Source: Verrucomicrobiales bacterium
GTDB taxonomy: Bacteria; Verrucomicrobiota; Verrucomicrobiia; Verrucomicrobiales; SLCJ01
Reading direction: 5' to 3'
DNA: 32,624 nt
NCBI GenBank assembly: GCA_024636835.1
Contig: JAGXGH010000101.1
Location: 1-32,624, forward strand
How positions within the stretch are numbered: the stretch's first letter is position 1; every line of letters starts with the position of its first letter. A program made the position numbers and the translations under genes. This document shows, piece by piece, positions 1 through 7,695 of this stretch. Under the pieces are notes generated by a model that did no database searches, had not been told where the DNA came from, and was given only the letters and a program-made list of their open reading frames with translations.

Positions 1-793
1 GTCGAAACTCCCCACTGGAATGCCAGGTGGAGAGACCTTTCGGCTTCTCCGGATGCGGGATGGGATCGAGCTTCACGTCCTTGTAGATATCGAGATACGA
101 CTTGGGACATGCGAAAGGGAGGTGCGGCTTCATGATGCCAACAGCGAGGAAAAATGGTTGATCGTTTGCTGCGAGTTTGTCCATCTGCTTGAGCGCCTCG
201 CGAGTGACCCAGCCGTCGGTATAGGTCATGTCATCGCCCTCTTTATGCTCGTAGGCCGGGGTAACGCCACCCTTGCGCGGCACGCCATCGGCATAGCCGT
301 GCATGGCCTTCTGCGGAGTTTTCCAAGGGCCTGTCGGCATCATGCTGAAATCCCATGAACCGGGCATCTCGATCTTTGCCGGATCGTTCCAATCCTTGCC
401 GCCCAGACCGCCGGGGAAGTGGGAGACCTTGCCGATCGAGACCGTGCGGTAGCCGTTCTCGCGAAACTGCTTCGGCATGGCATAGGGTTGTTTTTCCGCA
501 TCCTTTGCGGAACCCATCAGTGCGCCGTTGTCTCTTTCCGAGTTGTTGGTCGCGTATTTCCCTGTGAGCAGGGCGTAGCGCGAGGCACCACAGGTTGGTG
601 CCTGGACGTAATGGCGGGTGAACGCCCGGCCGCTTTCCACCAGCGAATCCATGGCGGGTGAATGGATGTATTCCGCTCCAAAAGATTTTAGCTCGGGGCG
701 AAGGTCATCGACGCAGATGAAGAGTACGTTGGGCTTTTCCGCAAAAGCGGGGGTGATGAGAAGAATGGAAAAGAATAGGCTACGGAGTTTCAT
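1..793 (-). CDS. Secreted S1-family sulfatase, iduronate-2-sulfatase-like (C-terminal part outside the window)
   Basis: Hydrolyses sulfate esters, probably on a polysaccharide, outside the cytoplasm. Reading the minus strand from an ATG at 793 gives 264 codons open to the window edge. The N-terminus (MKLRSLFFSILLITPAFA) is a Sec signal peptide with an A-F-A cleavage site. PNVLFICVDDLRPEL follows, with the metal-binding Asp pair at about residues 29-30. C68-G-A-S-R is the C-x-A/P-S-R signature, in which Cys becomes formylglycine. The motif KPHLPFACP near residue 220 is typical of the iduronate-2-sulfatase-like branch. The missing C-terminus lies beyond base 1, so completeness cannot be judged. 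A second sulfatase sits upstream on the same strand, 246 nt away, suggesting a polysaccharide-use locus. Family assignment is secure; the substrate is unknown. Confidence 0.9.
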   Translation of the reverse strand, partial: MKLRSLFFSILLITPAFAEKPNVLFICVDDLRPELKSFGAEYIHSPAMDSLVESGRAFTRHYVQAPTCGASRYALLTGKYATNNSERDNGALMGSAKDAEKQPYAMPKQFRENGYRTVSIGKVSHFPGGLGGKDWNDPAKIEMPGSWDFSMMPTGPWKTPQKAMHGYADGVPRKGGVTPAYEHKEGDDMTYTDGWVTREALKQMDKLAANDQPFFLAVGIMKPHLPFACPKSYLDIYKDVKLDPIPHPEKPKGLSTWHSSGEFR

Positions 794-921
794 GAGAAAT
801 GATGCTAGAAAGGAGATTGGAAGATTGGAGAATAGAGATTAGATACTGATGCTGAACTACTTAGAGATGTTTATCGGCTCACCCTTGGAGTGATCGCTAA
901 AATCCTTATAATCCATTTATT

Positions 922-952
922 ATTCGTGTTCATTCGTGTTCATTCGTGGTTC
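922..952. repeat. Short tandem repeat, three units of ATTCGTGTTC
   Basis: Two exact ATTCGTGTTC units are followed by ATTCGTGGTTC, in the 246-nt gap between the two sulfatase genes. The stretch is AT-rich and codes for nothing. It resembles dispersed intergenic repeats seen in environmental bacterial genomes, but only one copy lies in this window. The rest of the gap shows no clear promoter or terminator. Confidence 0.6.
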
Positions 953-1039
953 TATTTTCCTTTTTAGGATGATGAGTCTTGAAGGATACGCCAGAACAGG
1001 TGCTACGCGGGGAAGGGGAGCAATAGTTCACAGTAAGGC

Positions 1040-2164
1040 CTATTTTTTCTTCATGCGCGGCATGCGCTCAAAGGCTTTCATCTCGGTGGCGGTTCCTTCA
1101 TCGCCCTGCTGCTTCATCCAATTATCAAGGGCGGAACGCAAGCCGTCGCAGATCTCGGAGAGTGATTCATCGGCGATCAGGTTCTTCCGATTCCAGGGGT
1201 CGGATATTGTATCGTAGAGTTCCTCCGCGGGACGGTGGCGGTAGTCGTGGACGAGGCGCTTGGCGTTTGCATTCCCATCTTTCGCCATCTTTTGCCATTC
1301 CTTGAAAATGGGATCCTTCATCATGATGTTCTCAAAAACCTCGTCGGGAGAGAGGTTTCGGATGTAGCGGTAGCGGCCATCGTTCACGCAGCCGCTGTGC
1401 AGTCCGGCATCGTAGCATGTCCATTTCGCGAAGGGTAGGCTGTTGCCTTGCTCGCTGAGGACGATGACGAGTGTGTTGTCCCGAAGCGACGATTTATCGA
1501 GCATGTCGAGCAGTTCGCCGACCTGTGAATCGAAGTAGGTGATTTCCGCTAGATAATTCGAGTAGCCGTCGCGAGTCTTCGGGGAGTCGACGAGGACGGG
1601 TGGTAGTTTGAGAGAATTGGGTGGATATGCTGAGGGATCGCCGCGGTTCCATGGCGTGTGGGGTTCGTTCGATGCGGCGATGAACAAGAAGGGCTTGCCG
1701 GATTTTGCGGAGGACTGGACCACTTTTGAAAACACAGTGGGATCGGGGTTGTTATCTACGCCGCTGTATTGGAAGGGAAAAACGCTCTTTGGCGCGATGT
1801 GCGTTTTTCCCGAAAGATGGGTCGTGTAACCAGAGCTCTGCAAGTAGTGGGCAATGCTTTTCACCCAGGGAAAGGCTTTGGTATGATTTGGATAGGCGCC
1901 GGACTTCACCGGATAGAGCCCAGTGTAGAGGCAGTGCCGGGTTGGCGAGCACATCGGGGCAGCCTGGTAGCAATGACTGAATATCATGCCCTCGGAGACG
2001 AGTTTCCTCAGGTGCGGCGTCTTCGCCTGTCCGCCGTAGATCTCCAAATCGCTAAACGTGCAGTCGTCCGCGATGATCAGCAGGATGTTCGGCTGTTCCT
2101 GTTTCGCGAATGAGTAACAGGAAACTAGGAGAATCAGTGCCGATACGACGAAAAATATGCGCAT
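1040..2164 (-). CDS. S1-family sulfatase with an internal in-frame deletion; probable lipoprotein
   Basis: The gene encodes an S1 sulfatase, probably heparan N-sulfatase-like. Metal ligands D33-D34 lie in NILLIIADD. The formylglycine motif is C72-S-P-T-R, followed by HCLYTGLYP. The second metal site is in SEQGNSLPFAKWTCYD, which also carries the conserved Lys. The ATG at 2164 is preferred over a TTG nine codons earlier because it opens directly onto the signal sequence. L-V-S-C (C16) fits a lipobox, though cleavage after SFA is also possible. At 374 aa it is short for this family. GLHS is followed at once by CVNDGRYRYI, whereas relatives normally have some tens of residues there, including the R-W-P-G strand. 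The C-terminus then continues normally in frame. Active-site residues survive but a core strand is missing, so the product may be inactive. Confidence 0.85.
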   Translation of the reverse strand: MRIFFVVSALILLVSCYSFAKQEQPNILLIIADDCTFSDLEIYGGQAKTPHLRKLVSEGMIFSHCYQAAPMCSPTRHCLYTGLYPVKSGAYPNHTKAFPWVKSIAHYLQSSGYTTHLSGKTHIAPKSVFPFQYSGVDNNPDPTVFSKVVQSSAKSGKPFLFIAASNEPHTPWNRGDPSAYPPNSLKLPPVLVDSPKTRDGYSNYLAEITYFDSQVGELLDMLDKSSLRDNTLVIVLSEQGNSLPFAKWTCYDAGLHSGCVNDGRYRYIRNLSPDEVFENIMMKDPIFKEWQKMAKDGNANAKRLVHDYRHRPAEELYDTISDPWNRKNLIADESLSEICDGLRSALDNWMKQQGDEGTATEMKAFERMPRMKKK

Positions 2165-2266
2165 GCGGCGACTGTGAATGAATGTCCCCAATGCATCAAT
2201 ATCTTGTTTCTAGCGGGTGCGAGGACTTTTCACAATCATACAATCATTCCGAAAGACAGCTTAGAC

Positions 2267-2968
2267 TCATCCCCGATCAATATCCACAATCGTGGTGATT
2301 GTCGGTTGGATGGCACCTGGCGTGGCATGGATGATGAATAGCCGACGGCAGGCGTCGATATATTGTAATTGGCGCTCGGTGAATGGTATCCATGCCTCGC
2401 CCTGCTGGTAATAGAAATTCGTCTGGGCCATATGGAATTTATTGACCTTCTTAACGGGGGGCACCTTGGTGATCTTCCCTGGTTGGATGGGAAGTTTGTG
2501 CTCGCCGGCTTGAATGGCCGTCTCCACGCCAACTAGCGATAGCGCCAAAGAGGTGCCTTTCGGGAATGACTTCTTTGAGTCATTGATGACCAACAACTGA
2601 TAAGCGGGTTTCTTTTCGGCTGGAGATGGTAGTACGACAATGATTGCCTGCTCGATTCCTACTGGAAGCTGAATGCCTGCGGCCATGCTTGCTGCGGGGT
2701 TTTCGGGGTCGATGTTGGCTTTGTCGTAAAGCACCAGTGAGCCATTGACGGGTAGGGTTAATAATTCTTCGCTGAGGTCCTTGGGTCTGAAATTGATTTT
2801 TTGAATTGCGCCATCTTCGTCGGCATAAAAAAGATTGGCGATAGGGTGGACAGGGTCGTGTAGCACCGCACGAAATTTCACGGGGACCACCTTGTCCTTT
2901 TCTTGGCCTTGAGCCGCTAGTGACAAGCCGACAAAGGCCAGAATGGAGAGAGAAAATTTACAAATCAT
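2267..2968 (-). CDS. Module 1 small exported partner protein, 233 aa, function unknown
   Basis: I do not recognise a named family. Residues 1-22 (MICKFSLSILAFVGLSLAAQ and following) form a Sec signal peptide, so the product is exported. The rest is beta-rich and soluble, with no membrane segment. Around residues 145-180 it has a GTSLALSLVGVETAIQAGEH stretch followed by K-L-P-I-Q-P-G-K. The other two small partners have an equivalent block of the form G-x-x-x-x-x-N-x-T/L, then K-F/L-x-x-x-P-G-x-S/I. This indicates one diverged family with a beta-sandwich-like repeat. The ATG at 2968 lies only 5 nt after the stop of the large pseudopilin-like gene, so the two are almost certainly co-transcribed and may be translationally coupled. 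A role as an accessory or cap subunit of the large protein is inference. Confidence 0.75.
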   Translation of the reverse strand: MICKFSLSILAFVGLSLAAQGQEKDKVVPVKFRAVLHDPVHPIANLFYADEDGAIQKINFRPKDLSEELLTLPVNGSLVLYDKANIDPENPAASMAAGIQLPVGIEQAIIVVLPSPAEKKPAYQLLVINDSKKSFPKGTSLALSLVGVETAIQAGEHKLPIQPGKITKVPPVKKVNKFHMAQTNFYYQQGEAWIPFTERQLQYIDACRRLFIIHATPGAIQPTITTIVDIDRG

Positions 2969-2973
2969 AGGAC

Positions 2974-5900
2974 TTAGATTTCATTATCAGACAGCCAGCG
3001 AAAGGTCACCACCTTAATCCGGCGTCCGAAGGTTTTGTTGGCAGCCGCGGCAGTGGTGTCGGTGTAGGCATTGATGGATGGACGATCGACCGGATTAAGA
3101 TATTCAGGCACGCGTTGGACTACGGCTTCCGCGTAGGCGCGGGCGGTGATATTTCCACTGGGATCCTGAGCATCTCCATACACGCGGATGACAAAAGTGT
3201 CTCCACGTACGGTGGCACCGGGTTCTAAAATGCGCAGCAGATCGCCTTGGTTGACCCAGCCTGGCGCTCCTGCCGCTGGGTTGCCGGTGGAGGCTTGTGG
3301 CGTCTTGTAAGCATAGAGTTTAGGATCGCTGATATCCGTTGCGGTGATAGGGACCTGATTCATAAACGAGCCGAGAGACGTTGCGTTATTGTCTTCATTG
3401 ATTTCAGACTTTGTGATGGCAGATTCCAGCGCGCCGCTGAGGGTTTTCGGACTTAGCAGGCCGACCTGGCGATTGACGAACTCCGACATGGAAAGGAATG
3501 GTCCCCGTTCACGCACTTCATCGACAATTTTCTCTGCTAGATTCTCGAGTTCAGACTCGGTGAGAACTCGATAGCCATTCCAGTCGTTGGTCCGTTGGTT
3601 GTCGATTTTAGCGCTATCCACCGCTGCAATGCCGTTTTCACCTCCGTTAAGAAGCGACATGGCCGTGATTGGCACGCCGTCCGCTGCCTCGACCTCGAGG
3701 CCCGCGCTGCGAGCCCAGAGGGTGACGACCCCGCTCTTATTCATTGAAGCCAACACTGCCTTCCAAGCCTGAACGCTGGTTGAATTCACATTGAAAGGCC
3801 CGCGGATCATTTGATATTCCGCAGCGGTTTGATAAGCGGTATCATTCGGTTTGCCAGAAGTGAAAAGTTCCGCCTTGGCTGTTGCGACGGTTTTCCCGAC
3901 TGGTAAATAAGGCTCAAAGGCTTGAGACGCCAGCGGGGTGGTGCCGTTCATGAATTGTTCGTACACATCGTCTGGTGTCTCGCTGCCCCTGGTGGCAAAG
4001 GTCGAAAAGTAAAAGTTGTCGTAAAGCGCGTGGTTTGCCAATACAGAGTGATCGAGTAGGGCATTTGCCGTAATTGTGGTATCCAACTCGATCACCGTGT
4101 CAGACGACATCAGAGGATGAAGCAGGGAGTTGCCAACCGGCTGAACGAAGTGTGGCAGATAGGAAGTTGTGAGAGCGTTGGAACGGCGGAAGTCCGCAAT
4201 GGTTTGTAATGGACCCGATGGGATTTCAAGGTAACTACCGGACTTGATGCCGGAGGTGGTATTGTTTCCGCTGAGTGAGGGAACTCGGTTGTTGGCATCT
4301 ACATCCATGTAATCCTGATAGTCACCTTTACTCAGGAAGGGTTGAAAGTTTAATTCATAGGCTTGAACTCCCGGCTTCTCGTTAGTTAAATCTAGAGTGA
4401 AATTAGATTGTGATGGGTTATGAAATAAATAGGGCTTACCTGCTAGACGCCCGTCTTGAAGTATATTAATTAATGGGCTGTTTTCTTCGCTTCTGTCGCG
4501 TTTGCCAGTTTCGTAAACGCCCCCATTGGTAGTACGAGTGTAGGCAGAAAATATCGCGAATGGGTGTACGTAGATTCCTTGTTCGCTGTAAGTTGTCCAT
4601 TCTGGACAATATGTATCTGAGACGGTCAAGGAACTTGTAGGAGGATAGCGGTAAACCCGATCATCGAAAACCTCTCCTATTGTTGAGTCATCTTGATAAT
4701 CGAATTGAAGTCTGGCATAATCACGCATCGCGTCACCCGCTTGGGCTTGTAATTGAGCAGTAACTGTAAAACTGGGATCAACAAGTTCATCTCTTCCTGG
4801 GACCGGTTTTTGATCTAGTTGCCATCGAGGTCGCTGGGCTTTGAATTCCACATAAAATTGGTCAGTAGTCGTGGTCTGAGAAACTTTTGGACTTGTGTTT
4901 TGATCGCGTAACATGAAAAAACTGTTCCAACTATGGCCTTTTTCGTTCCATACCTGTTTAAAAAGGCTGCTCAGATTGACGGAGTAAACTTCGAAGCCGA
5001 GACCGGGCACGAATTCAGGCCTTGCTTTGATTTTATTGATGAGTTTATTTTGCCAATCGAAAGCTACAGTGTTTCTTCCTAGCCCGGAATCTTTTTTAAA
5101 TGACGCGTTAGGATCCACATAAGGACCACAGACCAAAGTCTGTCCTGGCTTCATAACGATAGGCTCGGATATCGAGTCACTTTGGTCGATAGGATCGCTA
5201 TCGCTCCAATTGGCGATGTTCATGCCAAACTCTTTGTCACCTCTGTAATTGAGGTGATGAACCATTTCGTTAAGCGACTCAAAGTTTTCAGGGACAACAC
5301 TTCTTGATAAGTAGGAGGATCCCAAATCGCCGTATTGAACCATGAACCTGAAGGCGATGGGAATGTTTTTGAATGTCACATTAATTCTGTTGAAAGAAAT
5401 ATTTACGTTATAGGGATTGTGAAGAGTGACTACCGGAGTGAAAACGACATCAGTGAAACAGTCGTAATTTTTCGCCTGATCGCCGTTAGCACCCAACCAA
5501 GTTTCAGTGATCGGACGCGAGACCAGACTAAAAATGGTATCCACTTTTGCAATGACAGGTGCCGGATTATATCCTGTAGGCACTGGATCTAGAGTGGCTG
5601 CATCTGATGCCGTGGCGAAGGTGGGGTTGGTGTTCGGATTATCAAGATTGCGGAACGAATTGTAATACCCGGCCAAAGCACTCCAGTAAGGATCAGAAAC
5701 ACCGGTGATGCCATGGGTCGATTGATACAATCGCTCCTTGGTGAACACGGATGGTAGGGTGTTTTGGGTGGCGCTGCCCATCTCGAAAACGGACGATAAA
5801 TCTTCCTTGAGTCCGCCACCTCGCACGTCGGTCATCACTCCAAGGGAGTATGGCGTGATATCGTTGCGGAACGGCTTGATCTTTCCTTCCGCACCATCCA

Positions 5901-6711
5901 GCAATTCAGCTTGGTTGAGATTTAGGATCTTACTTGCACTTGCATCGGCCGCAACAAAGTCGGCAGGGGTGAGGTCGGTAGGAAAAGTGCTTAACAGGTT
6001 GCCATCCGCACTTTTCAAGACCGAGGGATCTGGGCGATGGCCGGCCAGCAAGGCTCGCTTTTGGGAGAGAGTCGTATTCTGGCTGGGATCGCGGTAGAGA
6101 TTCACGCGAGCTTTTACCGATTCATCGGCAACATGCCACGCAAAAGAACCTTGAATGCCGTCGTTATTGGAGATCGGTATCAGACCGGCGGTTACTTTAT
6201 CGTCGTCGGGAGCGGTGGCCCCCAACGAGTCCTCACCAACAAGCTCAATGGTATTTCCTGTCCAGGGGGTGCTGGCAAAGTCCAGTGACTTTGGAGCCGT
6301 CGCATCGGCCGAGGAAACCAACCAGCCTTGGAAGCGATTTGTTTTCTCGGCACTATAATTTGGAGAGGCGCTAGGATCAAAATCCCACCAAGACTCCCAA
6401 ACACCTGTGGTATTGGGTTTGGAGACAGTGGTCGATGATGTTGCTAGAATTTCAGAGGTGGCGGTGACCGCACGGTCTGGGCCCACGTTTTTCTGCAACT
6501 CACCGATGGCAAGCTTCAAAGCCATGCGGGCGTTGGCTCTCGCCTCTATGATCGGTTCATTCTGACCAGAATCTCTGAGCGAAACTGATGTTAGGCTTAA
6601 CATAGCCACCAGAAGCATGATCAGCAAGACCATCAAAGATAGCGTGGCGATAAGGGCGAAGCCTTTGTTTGCCCGTAATGGACTAATCTCATTACGCTTC
6701 ATGCTGGTCAT
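2974..6711 (-). CDS. Module 1 large pseudopilin-like protein (Verru_Chthon cassette protein A-like), 1245 aa
   Basis: The N-terminus has a short basic leader, then G17-F18 and a hydrophobic helix (ALIATLSLMVLLIMLLVA). This is a class III/type IV prepilin signal without Glu at +5, as in GspK/PilX proteins. Then comes SLRDSGQNEPIIEARANARM and KLAIGELQK, nearly identical in all three modules. Shared landmarks in order are G-V-M-T-D-V-R-G-G-G-L-K-E-D-L-S; T-I-F-S-L-V; FTPVVTLHNPYN; GPFNVNSTSVQAWKAVL (about residue 970); RGPFLSMSEFVNRQVG (about 1065); a DTFVIRVYG block; and C-terminal F-G-R-R-I-K-V-V-T-F-R-W-L. FNVNS and GPFLS resemble the GspK 'NLNTA' and 'F.S..EL' features, suggesting a minor pseudopilin. 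The start is supported because G17 falls at the same residue in all three paralogues. Its family name is from memory; the function is unproven. Confidence 0.8.
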   Translation of the reverse strand: MTSMKRNEISPLRANKGFALIATLSLMVLLIMLLVAMLSLTSVSLRDSGQNEPIIEARANARMALKLAIGELQKNVGPDRAVTATSEILATSSTTVSKPNTTGVWESWWDFDPSASPNYSAEKTNRFQGWLVSSADATAPKSLDFASTPWTGNTIELVGEDSLGATAPDDDKVTAGLIPISNNDGIQGSFAWHVADESVKARVNLYRDPSQNTTLSQKRALLAGHRPDPSVLKSADGNLLSTFPTDLTPADFVAADASASKILNLNQAELLDGAEGKIKPFRNDITPYSLGVMTDVRGGGLKEDLSSVFEMGSATQNTLPSVFTKERLYQSTHGITGVSDPYWSALAGYYNSFRNLDNPNTNPTFATASDAATLDPVPTGYNPAPVIAKVDTIFSLVSRPITETWLGANGDQAKNYDCFTDVVFTPVVTLHNPYNVNISFNRINVTFKNIPIAFRFMVQYGDLGSSYLSRSVVPENFESLNEMVHHLNYRGDKEFGMNIANWSDSDPIDQSDSISEPIVMKPGQTLVCGPYVDPNASFKKDSGLGRNTVAFDWQNKLINKIKARPEFVPGLGFEVYSVNLSSLFKQVWNEKGHSWNSFFMLRDQNTSPKVSQTTTTDQFYVEFKAQRPRWQLDQKPVPGRDELVDPSFTVTAQLQAQAGDAMRDYARLQFDYQDDSTIGEVFDDRVYRYPPTSSLTVSDTYCPEWTTYSEQGIYVHPFAIFSAYTRTTNGGVYETGKRDRSEENSPLINILQDGRLAGKPYLFHNPSQSNFTLDLTNEKPGVQAYELNFQPFLSKGDYQDYMDVDANNRVPSLSGNNTTSGIKSGSYLEIPSGPLQTIADFRRSNALTTSYLPHFVQPVGNSLLHPLMSSDTVIELDTTITANALLDHSVLANHALYDNFYFSTFATRGSETPDDVYEQFMNGTTPLASQAFEPYLPVGKTVATAKAELFTSGKPNDTAYQTAAEYQMIRGPFNVNSTSVQAWKAVLASMNKSGVVTLWARSAGLEVEAADGVPITAMSLLNGGENGIAAVDSAKIDNQRTNDWNGYRVLTESELENLAEKIVDEVRERGPFLSMSEFVNRQVGLLSPKTLSGALESAITKSEINEDNNATSLGSFMNQVPITATDISDPKLYAYKTPQASTGNPAAGAPGWVNQGDLLRILEPGATVRGDTFVIRVYGDAQDPSGNITARAYAEAVVQRVPEYLNPVDRPSINAYTDTTAAAANKTFGRRIKVVTFRWLSDNEI

Positions 6712-6761
6712 GTGAATAGGGGGATTTGAGTGTCGGGTATGACATAAATGATATCGCTGAT

Positions 6762-6782
6762 ATTTACAATATACCTACATTA
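6762..6782 (-). promoter_or_regulatory. 21-bp promoter-like element of module 1
   Basis: On the minus strand this reads TAATGTAGGTATATTGTAAA plus a final T, identical base for base to copies before the other two large genes. It ends 50 nt before the ATG at 6711. TATATT within it could be a -10 box. About 17 nt upstream is ATTCAC, a weak -35-like string also present in module 2. Between it and the ATG is a leader, TTATGTCATACCCGACACTC, similar to that of module 2. Confidence 0.7.
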
Positions 6783-6834
6783 CCATGCGTGAATTTTTTT
6801 ACCATGTTATTGATTGTGGTATTATCAGACCTAA

Positions 6835-6851
6835 TGTCAGTTTTACTGACA
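6835..6851. promoter_or_regulatory. Perfect inverted repeat upstream of module 1 (candidate operator or activator site)
   Basis: TGTCAGTTTTACTGACA has 7-bp arms and a 3-nt centre. It lies 52 nt upstream of the 21-bp element. Related sites occur at nearly the same distance in modules 2 and 3. It has no T-run, so a terminator is less likely than a protein-binding site. Confidence 0.55.
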
Positions 6852-6925
6852 GGTGGTCGGGAAAGGATCGCCAAATAGGCTAATTCAGCTACAACTACTG
6901 ATAATGTTGTCGCATTTGCCTGTCC

Positions 6926-6973
6926 AAGGTTTATGCCTAGAGTTGTTAGGCGGAAATATTGGAGGTTTGTGGA
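6926..6973. repeat. 48-nt intergenic element shared by modules 1 and 2, copy 1
   Basis: It starts AAGGTTTATGCC and contains GGCGGAAATATTGGAGG. Aligned without gaps to 11394-11441 it matches at 35 of 48 positions. The gap between module 2's small gene and module 1 (6712-7023) therefore holds the promoter-like 21-mer, the inverted repeat and this element. I see no gene in it. Function unknown. Confidence 0.5.
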
Positions 6974-7023
6974 ATGAATTCTATTATCAGAACGATATCA
7001 ATGGTTCTCTGACATTCTAAGAT

Positions 7024-7683
7024 TTAATCCTCGTCAGGTAACAAGAATTCGTCCACGCCGCGGTAGGTGATACGATTGTTTTTCGGATCGATGTAGAAGA
7101 ATATGTAATTCCGCATGGTCTTTGATGATGGCCATTTCATCGATCTTATCACTTGAGTTTTCTCACCGTCTTGGACCCCAAGCATCGCGTGGTAATATTT
7201 TTTATTTCCGAATCCTCTTGGAGTGATGATGGTGCTGTTTCCAGGCAGCAGCGAGAACTTTGTCTTACCAAGAACGCCGAGTACCGGCTTGTTCGTGTTG
7301 TTATGAAAATAGATATCCCCACTTCTAAAGTTGGGGTTGTCGAAAGGCATGACGATGGGTGAGTAAAGACCTTCGGCTGTTGGAATGAGCAGCACTACAA
7401 ATGCATTGCCCTCTTCTGGTAGCTTGACGGTGGCAAGCGACACATCCTTCTCAAGCGACCAAACGCTAAATAACCTGGCAGGTGGTGCCTGCGGCTTTGA
7501 CAGGTTGTTCATGGGAAGGTCGAACGGTTCAGAACGTGTTTCCGCGTTGACTAGCACGACCTTCCCAAGGTTATTGGGTAGTCTCTCGGCAAGAAAACGG
7601 ATTTCTAATTCGCTCTTGGGCTCTGCAAGACAAAGGCTTGCCATGGAGAGCGTGAAAACACAGGAGAGGAGTAACTTTATCAC
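7024..7683 (-). CDS. Module 2 small exported partner protein, 219 aa, function unknown
   Basis: This is the second member of the small partner family. The GTG start at 7683 opens directly onto a signal peptide, MIKLLLSCVFTLSMASLCLA, with cleavage likely before EPK. The mature protein has no membrane helix. The segment GDIYFHNNTNKPVLGVLG, then KFSLLPGNSTIITPRG (roughly residues 125-160) aligns with GDTMFLNMTNLKIGIELG and KFLVAPGKSKIHNPLG of module 3, showing common descent although the rest is very diverged. The C-terminus is acidic (D-E-F-L-L-P-D-E-D). The start lies 12 nt after the stop of the large gene, in the same order as in the other modules, so they form an operon. No catalytic motif is visible. 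Confidence 0.75.
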   Translation of the reverse strand: MIKLLLSCVFTLSMASLCLAEPKSELEIRFLAERLPNNLGKVVLVNAETRSEPFDLPMNNLSKPQAPPARLFSVWSLEKDVSLATVKLPEEGNAFVVLLIPTAEGLYSPIVMPFDNPNFRSGDIYFHNNTNKPVLGVLGKTKFSLLPGNSTIITPRGFGNKKYYHAMLGVQDGEKTQVIRSMKWPSSKTMRNYIFFYIDPKNNRITYRGVDEFLLPDED

Positions 7684-7695
7684 TGTTTAGAATGT

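Noticed and set aside
6985..7015. Hairpin after the module 2 small gene
   Set aside because: The stem is short and bulged and lacks a T-run, so it is not a convincing terminator.
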